A program made the position numbers and the translations under genes. DNA of 18,759 nt from Castellaniella sp035707805 (GTDB lineage: Bacteria > Pseudomonadota > Gammaproteobacteria > Burkholderiales > Burkholderiaceae_B). The notes under the pieces were generated by a model that was not told the origin of the DNA, did no database searches, and saw only the letters and a list, made by a program, of their open reading frames with translations. Of this stretch, positions 13,660-18,759 are shown piece after piece (position 1 is the first letter of the stretch; each line of letters opens with the position of its first letter). The stretch is taken from positions 1 to 18,759 of the forward strand of contig DASSTS010000048.1 of the NCBI GenBank assembly GCA_035707805.1, written 5' to 3'.

Positions 13660-14128
13660 GGTCTTGGTCGGGATCGATGTCCCATTGTTCGGTTTTCTGC
13701 GCGTCGGCATGTTGCTGCCGGACCCAGAACGCCTGGCCGTCCGCCAGGGTCTCGCGTTTCCAGAAGGGGGCGCGGGTCTTGAGGGTGTCGATGATGTATT
13801 CGCAGGCGCGGAAGGCCTCGCCCCGGTGGGCGCTGGCCACGCCGACGAACACGATGGGATCGCTCAGCGGCAGTTCGCCGACGCGGTGGACCACCAGCGT
13901 GTCGAGGATGTCCCAGCGCTGCATCGCGCGGTCGCACAGCGACTGGATCTCGCGTTCGCACATGCCGGGGTAGTGGTCCAGGAACAGGCTGCGCGATCCG
14001 GCCTCGGGGCTGTAGTCGCGGACCGTGCCGAGGAAATGCACCTGCGCGCCCGCCCGGCCCGCGCCGCGGTCCTGCAGCCGGGCGATCAGCGCGGCCACGT
14101 CGAAGGGTTCAGTCTGTATCACGACCAT
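13649..14128 (-). CDS. moaE: Molybdopterin synthase catalytic subunit MoaE
   Basis: MoaE, with MoaD, transfers sulfur to cyclic pyranopterin monophosphate to form molybdopterin. The 159-residue product (E. coli 150) contains VHFLGTVRDYS, LFLDHYPGM, VVHRVGELPLSDPIV and the active-site segments SAHRGEAF (His101, Arg102) and LKTRAPFWKRE. Lys117 and Lys124 correspond to E. coli Lys119 and Lys126. The tail after about 135 is polar. It lies 40 bases after moaD, and its end overlaps the moaB start by 11 bases. Confidence 0.96.
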   Translation of the reverse strand: MVVIQTEPFDVAALIARLQDRGAGRAGAQVHFLGTVRDYSPEAGSRSLFLDHYPGMCEREIQSLCDRAMQRWDILDTLVVHRVGELPLSDPIVFVGVASAHRGEAFRACEYIIDTLKTRAPFWKRETLADGQAFWVRQQHADAQKTEQWDIDPDQDHES

Positions 14129-14168
14129 GTCGGGGTCCTGCCGGAAATCCGGTGTGTGGGGCGGCCGT

Positions 14169-14420
14169 TCAGCCGCCGGTGACGGGCTCGAAGACCGCGA
14201 CCTCGTCGCCGGGCCGGATCAGGTCCTGCCGCCCCGCGTGTTCCTGGTTGATGGCAAGTTTCAGGCGGGCGGCCGGGCCCAGCGCGGGGCAGCGGGCGGC
14301 CAGCGCGTCCAGCCATGCGCCGGCCTGGACGGGGGCGTCCAGGACCTGGGTTTCCTGGCGGGTGCCCAGGTGCTCGGCGACCTGGGCGAAATACAGCACC
14401 TCAATCGTTGCGCCACTCAC
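14169..14420 (-). CDS. moaD: Molybdopterin synthase sulfur carrier MoaD
   Basis: MoaD is a ubiquitin-fold protein whose C-terminal Gly-Gly carries the thiocarboxylate donated to MoaE. The 83-residue product (E. coli 81) has the strand IEVLYFAQVAEHLG and the LAINQEHA turn. It ends in DLIRPGDEVAVFEPVTGG. The start is a GTG at 14420, 20 bases inside moaC, supported by a strong GGAGG about 9 bases upstream on the minus strand. No ATG lies near the N-terminus. The activating enzyme MoeB is not in the window. Confidence 0.95.
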   Translation of the reverse strand: MSGATIEVLYFAQVAEHLGTRQETQVLDAPVQAGAWLDALAARCPALGPAARLKLAINQEHAGRQDLIRPGDEVAVFEPVTGG

Positions 14421-14895
14421 CGCTTTTTCCTCCGGATTTGTAGATCAGCCTGACGTGTTCCAGGACGATGCCCTTGTCGGCGGCCTTGCACATGTCGTAG
14501 ACGGTCAGCGCGGCGACGGTGCAGGCGGTCATGGCCTCCATTTCGACCCCGGTCTGGTGGCTAGTGCGGCAGGTGCTGCGGATCGTCAGGGTGTGGGCGT
14601 CGTCGTCTGCGCTGAAATCGACCCCCACGAAGCTGAGCGGCAGGCTGTGGCACAGAGGGATCAGTTCCGCGCAGCGCTTGGCCGCCAGGATGCCGGCGAT
14701 GCGGGCGGTGTTCAGGACCTCGCCCTTGGCGTTGGCTTGCGCCGACAGCAGTTTCCAGGCGTGCGGGCTGAGGCGCACGCGGCCTTCGGCGACCGCCGTG
14801 CGGGCCGTGGCCGCCTTGGCGCCGACGTCGACCATGCGGACCTGGCCGTGCTCGTCCAGATGCGTCAGATTCGGAGACACTTCGTTTTCGCTCAT
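14401..14895 (-). CDS. moaC: Cyclic pyranopterin monophosphate synthase MoaC
   Basis: MoaC rearranges the MoaA product into cyclic pyranopterin monophosphate. The 164-residue product (E. coli 161) has MVDVGAK near residue 21, IPLCHSLPLS (His83), GVEMEAMTA (Glu118/Glu120) and VYDMCKAADKG. Asp134 and Lys137 of the last motif match the E. coli catalytic Asp128 and Lys131. It is the first gene of the minus-strand moco operon and shares the 72-base divergent gap with the MFS gene. A TATGAT box on the minus strand (14907-14902) is a possible -10, but no good -35 accompanies it, and the transcript leader would be very short. The ribosome site is weak. moaD starts inside its 3' end. Confidence 0.96.
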   Translation of the reverse strand: MSENEVSPNLTHLDEHGQVRMVDVGAKAATARTAVAEGRVRLSPHAWKLLSAQANAKGEVLNTARIAGILAAKRCAELIPLCHSLPLSFVGVDFSADDDAHTLTIRSTCRTSHQTGVEMEAMTACTVAALTVYDMCKAADKGIVLEHVRLIYKSGGKSGEWRND

Positions 14896-14967
14896 CGTTC
14901 TATCATATCGGATATTTCATCCAGGCTGCCGCTCGTGCAAAGGCTGCGGCACTGACCGGATTCTTCC

Positions 14968-16344
14968 ATGGCCAAGACGATCGGCGCCTTTTTTTCCCTG
15001 TACCTGGCAACCCTGATCCTGCTGCTCAGCTCGGGCCTGTTCAATACCTATCTGGGCCTGAGCCTGACCGCGCAATCCGTGTCCGAGGTCTGGGTGGGCG
15101 CCATGATCGCGTCCTACTACCTCGGTCTGGTGCTGGGCGCGCGCGTCGGGCACCGCCTGATCATTCAGGTGGGCCACATCCGCGCCTATGCGGCCTGCGC
15201 GGCGCTCACCACCATCACCGTGCTGGTGATGATCCTGATCCGTGAACTCTGGTTCTGGCTGGTGCTGCGCTTCGTGGCGGGCGTGTCCATGGTGTGCCTG
15301 TTCGTCGCCATCGAAAGCTGGCTCAACGAGCAGACCGAAAACGCCGCGCGGGGCACGGTTTTCGCTTTCTATATGGTCGCCACCTGCCTGGGCACGGTGC
15401 TGGGGCAGCTGGCGCTGGGCCTGTTTCCGGACCTGGACTACGAGCCGCTGGCCTTCGTGGCCATCTGCAGCGTGCTCAGCCTGATCCCGGTCACCCTGAC
15501 GCGGCGCCTGCACCCGGCGCTGCAAGTGCCCGCGCCGCTGGCCTTGCGCTACTACATGGCGCGCGTGCCCATGTCGCTGACGGTGCTGTTCGTCGCCGGC
15601 ATGCTCAATGGCGCTTTCTACGGCCTGGCGCCGGTCTACGGCCTGCAGCACGGGATGGACAATCACCAGGTGGGTGTGTTCCTGGCCGCCTCGCTCGCGG
15701 CGGGGCTGATCTTCCAATGGCCATTGGGCTGGCTGGCGGACCGCACCAGCCGCGTGCGCCTGATCCGCGTCGGCGCCCTGGTGCTGGTCTGCCTGGGCAT
15801 ACCCTTGTGGGGATGGCTGAGCTTTCCCTATCCGGCCCTGGTGGCGTTCTCGGTCGTTCTGGGCATCGTGCAGTTCACGCTCTACCCCATGGGCACCTCA
15901 TTCGCCAACGACAACGTCGACCCCGAGCGGCGGGTGGGCCTGAGCGCGCTGCTGTACATGGTCTACGGCATCGGCGCCTGCCTGGGGCCGCTGCTGGCCG
16001 GGCTGCTGATGCGGACTTGGGGCAGCGACGTCTATTTCGTCTTCGTGTCCGCCTGTTCCGCGATCCTGGTGCTGTTCATCCGCGAGCAGCGCGTCAAGGG
16101 CACCCACGTCAGCCCGGATGCGCCGACCCAGTTCGTGCCCATGGCCGACACCCTGCAGAACGCCCACGTGATGGCCGTACTGGATCCCCGGGTCGACATC
16201 GAGCGCGACATCTCGCACGACCCGGTGGTGGAAGCGGACCTGCCGCCGGCCGAGCCGGCCTCAGCGGGGAAAGAGCAGGACGATGGCGCCGATGGCCAGG
16301 GCGATGCCGGCGACGTTGACCGCACTCAGCCGCTCGCGAAATAG
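14968..16344 (+). CDS. YcaD-like MFS transporter
   Basis: The 458-residue product has about 12 hydrophobic spans. It resembles the E. coli YcaD family, a small MFS branch of unknown substrate and ~380 residues. Family-like segments are YYLGLVLGARVGHRLI in loop 2-3, VCLFVAIESWLNEQTE in span 4 and FQWPLGWLADRTSR in loop 8-9. A YPMGTSFANDN stretch and a soluble C-tail containing FVPMADT also match. ATG 14968 begins at the natural first span (MAKTIGAFFSLYLATLIL). The C-tail after about 375 is unusually long. Its last 27 residues (SAGKEQDDGADG onward, acidic and low-complexity) are encoded antisense to the end of the EamA gene. No partner gene hints at the substrate; adjacency to moaC is divergent. 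Confidence 0.92.
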   Translation: MAKTIGAFFSLYLATLILLLSSGLFNTYLGLSLTAQSVSEVWVGAMIASYYLGLVLGARVGHRLIIQVGHIRAYAACAALTTITVLVMILIRELWFWLVLRFVAGVSMVCLFVAIESWLNEQTENAARGTVFAFYMVATCLGTVLGQLALGLFPDLDYEPLAFVAICSVLSLIPVTLTRRLHPALQVPAPLALRYYMARVPMSLTVLFVAGMLNGAFYGLAPVYGLQHGMDNHQVGVFLAASLAAGLIFQWPLGWLADRTSRVRLIRVGALVLVCLGIPLWGWLSFPYPALVAFSVVLGIVQFTLYPMGTSFANDNVDPERRVGLSALLYMVYGIGACLGPLLAGLLMRTWGSDVYFVFVSACSAILVLFIREQRVKGTHVSPDAPTQFVPMADTLQNAHVMAVLDPRVDIERDISHDPVVEADLPPAEPASAGKEQDDGADGQGDAGDVDRTQPLAK

Positions 16345-17127
16345 GCCCGCGCCCACCAGGGTGCCGATCGAGATCACGCCGATATTCATGGCGGCGAACA
16401 CCAGCGTCGGGTTGTCCGGAAAAGTCTGGTGGGCGCGGATGTAGAAATAGATGTTGCCGAAGTTCAGCGCCCCCAGCAGGATGCCGGAGGCCAGGCTGCG
16501 GCCATGCCAGGCCGTGCGGCGCATCGCCAGCCACAGCCCCAGCAGCACCGCCGCCAGCACGAAGCTCAGCAACAGGGTGCCGGTAAATCCGGCGCCGGTG
16601 CGGGCCATCTGCTTGAACAGGATGTCGATGGCGCCGTAGCCGGCCCAGACGCCCAGCAGCGGCAGCCAGGCGGCGCGCCCGGCGGGCGCCGCGGCCCCGG
16701 CCTGCGCCGCTGCGGCGGCAGGCCGCCGCAGCAGGCAGGCCAGGGCGCCCAGGGCCAGTGCAATGCCCAGGGCCTTGGAGCCCGACAGGGATTCGTGGAA
16801 CACGGCGAACGCCGCCAGGATGGGGATGATCAGGGACAGGCGCTGCGCCGTGTCGCTCAGGACGATGCCCGCCTGCCGCACGGCCGCGGCCATGATCAGG
16901 AAGACTGACGGCAGCAGCACGCCCAGCAGGACCAGTACGGCCCAGCCGGCGGGCGTCTGCCGGCCCAGCGTCTCCAGCGGCGGGCGCAGCAGCCACAGGC
17001 ACAGGACGCAGGCCGTCACGTAGTTCATGGCGATGGCCTGCTCGATGCGCACGTCGCAGCGCCGGGCCAGTTTCAGGAAGACGGACACCATCACGCTGAA
17101 GGTGATGCTGAGGATCAGGGTGTGCAT
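16261..17127 (-). CDS. EamA/DMT family transporter
   Basis: The 288-residue product is a drug/metabolite transporter-superfamily permease with about 10 hydrophobic spans arranged as two EamA repeats (about 1-138 and 155-288). Span-linking segments such as LSDTAQRLSLIIPILAAFAVFHE in the first half (about 96-118) and NIGVISIGTLVGAGLFRERLSAVNVAG in the second (~248-274) are typical. A Pro/Ala/Gln-rich linker divides the repeats. Direction and substrate cannot be read from sequence. ATG 17127 lies 8 bases after the bioB stop, with no clear ribosome site, so it is the second gene of a bioB operon. That makes a biotin-pathway metabolite a tempting but unproven substrate. Its 3' end overlaps the MFS gene by 84 bases. 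Confidence 0.9.
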   Translation of the reverse strand: MHTLILSITFSVMVSVFLKLARRCDVRIEQAIAMNYVTACVLCLWLLRPPLETLGRQTPAGWAVLVLLGVLLPSVFLIMAAAVRQAGIVLSDTAQRLSLIIPILAAFAVFHESLSGSKALGIALALGALACLLRRPAAAAAQAGAAAPAGRAAWLPLLGVWAGYGAIDILFKQMARTGAGFTGTLLLSFVLAAVLLGLWLAMRRTAWHGRSLASGILLGALNFGNIYFYIRAHQTFPDNPTLVFAAMNIGVISIGTLVGAGLFRERLSAVNVAGIALAIGAIVLLFPR

Positions 17128-17135
17128 GGGAGGAT

Positions 17136-18125
17136 TCAGGCAGGGTGGGAATCGGAAGGCGCGGGCATGGGCACCAGGCCCAGCCGCTCGAACAGGCTCG
17201 CGTCGGCCGCCGCGCGCGGATTGGGCGTGGTCAGCAGTTGTTCGCCGTGAAAGATGGAGTTGGCGCCGGCCATGAAGCACAGCGCCTGGGTGCTGTCGTG
17301 CATGGATTCGCGTCCCGCCGACAGGCGCACCACGGTCTTGGGCATGGCGATCCGGGTGACCGCGATGGTGCGCACGAATTCCAGGGGATCCAGGTCGGGG
17401 GCGTCGGCCAGCGGCGTGCCGGGGACTTTCACCAACTGGTTGATGGGCACGGATTCGGGATAGGGATCCAGGTTGGCCAGCGCGGCGATCAGGCCCGCCC
17501 GCACCTCGCGGGATTCGCCCAGGCCCACGATGCCGCCGCAGCAGACCTTGAGGCCCGCCTCGCGGACCCGGCGCAGCGTCTGCAGCCGGTCGTCGTAGGT
17601 GCGCGTGCGGATGATCTCGCCATAGTATTGCGGCGAGGTGTCCAGATTATGGTTGTAGTAGTCCAGGCCCGCCGCCTTGAGCCGTTCGGCCTGGCCGGGC
17701 TTGAGCATGCCCAGCGTCACGCAGGTCTCCATGCCCAGGTCCTTGACGGCCCGCACGTGCTCGATGACGTCGTCGAGCTGGCGTTCCGTCGGCGAGCGCC
17801 AGGCGGCGCCCATGCAGAACCGCTGCGCGCCGGCGTCGCGCGCGCGGCGCGCGGCCGCCAGCACCTGGGGCAGCGGCATCAGCGGTGCGGCTTCGACGGC
17901 CGTCTCGTAGCGCGAGGACTGCGGGCAATAGGCACAGTCCTCGGGGCAGGCGCCGGTCTTGATCGACAGCAGGCTGGACTGCTGCACGGCGTTGGCGGGA
18001 TGATGCCGGCGGTGGATCGTCTGCGCCTTCAACAGCAGGTCGTTGAGCGGCAGGCTGAACAGATCGAGGATGGCGGCCACCGGCCAGGCGGGGTTCAGCG
18101 TTTCGTGGCGAACACAGGTGTCCAT
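17136..18125 (-). CDS. bioB: Biotin synthase BioB
   Basis: BioB is a radical-SAM enzyme that inserts sulfur into dethiobiotin in the last step of biotin synthesis. The 329-residue product has the CX3CX2C motif at Cys60, Cys64 and Cys67 (TGACPEDCAYCPQSS). Cys104, Cys135, Cys195 and Arg267 ligate the [2Fe-2S] sulfur donor. All are offset by exactly +7 from E. coli Cys53/57/60, Cys97/128/188 and Arg260. YYNHNLDTSPQYY and GGIVGLGE are further signatures. ATG 18125 (MDTCVRHETLN) follows a GGAT site; the frame is open upstream but without homology. No other bio gene is in the window. The EamA permease follows after 8 bases. Confidence 0.97.
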   Translation of the reverse strand: MDTCVRHETLNPAWPVAAILDLFSLPLNDLLLKAQTIHRRHHPANAVQQSSLLSIKTGACPEDCAYCPQSSRYETAVEAAPLMPLPQVLAAARRARDAGAQRFCMGAAWRSPTERQLDDVIEHVRAVKDLGMETCVTLGMLKPGQAERLKAAGLDYYNHNLDTSPQYYGEIIRTRTYDDRLQTLRRVREAGLKVCCGGIVGLGESREVRAGLIAALANLDPYPESVPINQLVKVPGTPLADAPDLDPLEFVRTIAVTRIAMPKTVVRLSAGRESMHDSTQALCFMAGANSIFHGEQLLTTPNPRAAADASLFERLGLVPMPAPSDSHPA

Positions 18126-18339
18126 GGCGGATCCAGGTGAATTGAAAGGGAAACTGCCCGGATGGTAGGCGGCGCCGGCGCGGCTGACAAACCCCGGCGG
18201 CGGGAAAAGATCGGCGATTTTCCGGCGGATTCCAGGGATCTGCCGCCAAGTCGCCGGTTCGATCGGGGGCGGCGAGGGCATCGCCCGCCTGCGTCGCCGG
18301 GGCGCCTAGTTGTAAAAGATTGCAAAACCCCGGGGCGGC

Positions 18340-18368
18340 TTGCACACGTAAAAAAATTCGTGCATAAT
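18340..18368 (+). promoter_or_regulatory. Promoter of the tRNA operon
   Basis: The -35 box TTGCAC (18340-18345) and -10 box CATAAT (18363-18368) are 17 bases apart, upstream of tRNA-Ala. The predicted start is near 18375. The bases after the -10 (CTCGC) are C/G-rich, as in stringently controlled stable-RNA promoters. Confidence 0.75.
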
Positions 18369-18374
18369 CTCGCT

Positions 18375-18390
18375 TCTTCGTTAACGAAGA
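18375..18390. repeat. 16-base perfect palindrome in tRNA leader
   Basis: TCTTCG-TTAA-CGAAGA reads identically on both strands. It sits at the predicted transcription start and ends 8 bases before the mature tRNA-Ala. In RNA it could fold as a 6-bp stem with a UUAA loop; in DNA it could be an operator. Confidence 0.6.
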
Positions 18391-18398
18391 CCTTGTTT

Positions 18399-18474
<76 letters not shown>

Positions 18475-18495
18475 AACTTCTTTGATGAATGTCCT

Positions 18496-18571
18496 GTCCC
18501 CTTCGTCTAGAGGCCTAGGACATCACCCTTTCACGGTGAGTACAGGGGTTCGAATCCCCTAGGGGACGCCA
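18496..18571 (+). tRNA. tRNA-Glu (TTC)
   Basis: This is a 76-base tRNA with encoded CCA. Acceptor arms GTCCCCT and AGGGGAC pair. The anticodon stem TCACC/GGTGA holds loop CTTTCAC, so the anticodon is TTC. The T arm GGGGTTCGAATCCCC is perfect. It starts 21 bases after tRNA-Ala. Confidence 0.97.
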
Positions 18572-18591
18572 GTTTGGTCTGGCACCGCTGC

Positions 18592-18668
18592 GGAGCGGTA
18601 GTTCAGTTGGTTAGAATACCGGCCTGTCACGCCGGGGGTCGCGGGTTCGAGTCCCGTCCGCTCCGCCA
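18592..18668 (+). tRNA. tRNA-Asp (GTC)
   Basis: This is a 77-base tRNA with encoded CCA. Acceptor arms GGAGCGG and CCGCTCC pair. The anticodon stem CCGGC/GCCGG holds loop CTGTCAC, so the anticodon is GTC. The T arm CGGGTTCGAGTCCCG is intact. It starts 20 bases after tRNA-Glu and closes the operon. Confidence 0.97.
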
Positions 18669-18677
18669 GAGATTTAA

Positions 18678-18711
18678 AAAAGCCCGATAGTTTAACAGCT
18701 ATCGGGCTTTT
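18678..18711. terminator. Strong intrinsic terminator after the tRNA operon
   Basis: Arms AAAAGCCCGATAG (18678-18690) and CTATCGGGCTTTT (18699-18711) form a perfect 13-bp stem with an 8-base loop and a T-run. Because the left arm carries an A-run, it can also work for transcription arriving from the right. The remaining bases to 18759 show no feature. Confidence 0.9.
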
Positions 18712-18759
18712 GCATTTTTCCGGCTGGCAGGTTCGATCCGTTTTATCTAACTGAAGGAA

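Noticed and set aside
18195..18300. GC-rich inverted repeats upstream of bioB (for example GGGC-ATC-GCCC near 18265)
   Set aside because: Short GC-rich repeats of this size are expected by chance at this composition, and no promoter or known riboswitch fold accompanies them.
18310..18326. TTGTAAAAG near 18310, resembling half of a BirA biotin operator
   Set aside because: Only one half-site is present, there is no matching inverted half at the required spacing, and it lies about 190 bases from bioB beside the tRNA promoter.

Overview
The window is a GC-rich chromosomal segment from a betaproteobacterium, most likely Burkholderiales/Alcaligenaceae (Bordetella, Achromobacter or Castellaniella relatives). 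The reasons are gene content (nar, nnrS/nsrR, a Bordetella-like lipid A glycosylation set) and codon use; the exact genus is inference. It encodes a nitrate-respiring, probably denitrifying organism. I see no insertion sequence, phage gene or CRISPR array, and nearly every base is coding or has an assignable regulatory role.

Layout. (1) 1-2935, plus strand: the end of a membrane nitrate reductase operon, narH (C-terminal half only), narJ, narI, then a cytoplasmic parvulin-type prolyl isomerase. (2) 2973-5184, minus strand: a nitric-oxide defence operon read group III truncated haemoglobin > nnrS > nsrR. It is preceded by an 11-1-11 inverted repeat over a sigma70-type -10 box, which is the expected place and architecture for an NsrR operator. 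(3) 5342-9629: a glycolipid/lipid A decoration block with a GT2 polyprenyl-phosphate glycosyltransferase, an ArnT-like GT39/83 transferase, a GtrA-type small membrane protein on the opposite strand, a ChbG/YdjC-type deacetylase and a DUF442 phosphatase/sulfurtransferase-like protein. The first four functions match what I recall of the Bordetella lgm locus, which adds glucosamine to lipid A phosphates. (4) 9701-14895: a UspA protein, then molybdenum-cofactor genes in two converging halves, moaA-mobA on plus and moaC-moaD-moaE-moaB-moeA on minus, meeting in a 4-base overlap. (5) 14968-18125: a YcaD-like MFS transporter converging on and overlapping an EamA/DMT permease that sits directly behind bioB (biotin synthase). 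(6) 18340-18711: a tRNA operon (Ala-GGC, Glu-TTC, Asp-GTC) with a good promoter, a 16-base perfect palindrome in its leader and a strong bidirectional terminator.

How it fits together. NarGHI needs molybdopterin guanine dinucleotide, which moaA/C/D/E, moaB, moeA and mobA can supply almost completely from this window. NarJ and probably the parvulin help build the enzyme. Nitrate and nitrite reduction produce NO, which the NsrR-controlled haemoglobin and NnrS would counter. The lipid A-type block splits what in Pseudomonas aeruginosa is a contiguous nar-ppiC-moaA arrangement. I do not see a wholly unknown system. The most rewarding points are the self-regulating NO operon, the reversed gtrA inside the glycosylation block, the coupled deacetylase/DUF442 pair, the unusual MobA loop and the palindrome in front of the tRNA cluster.
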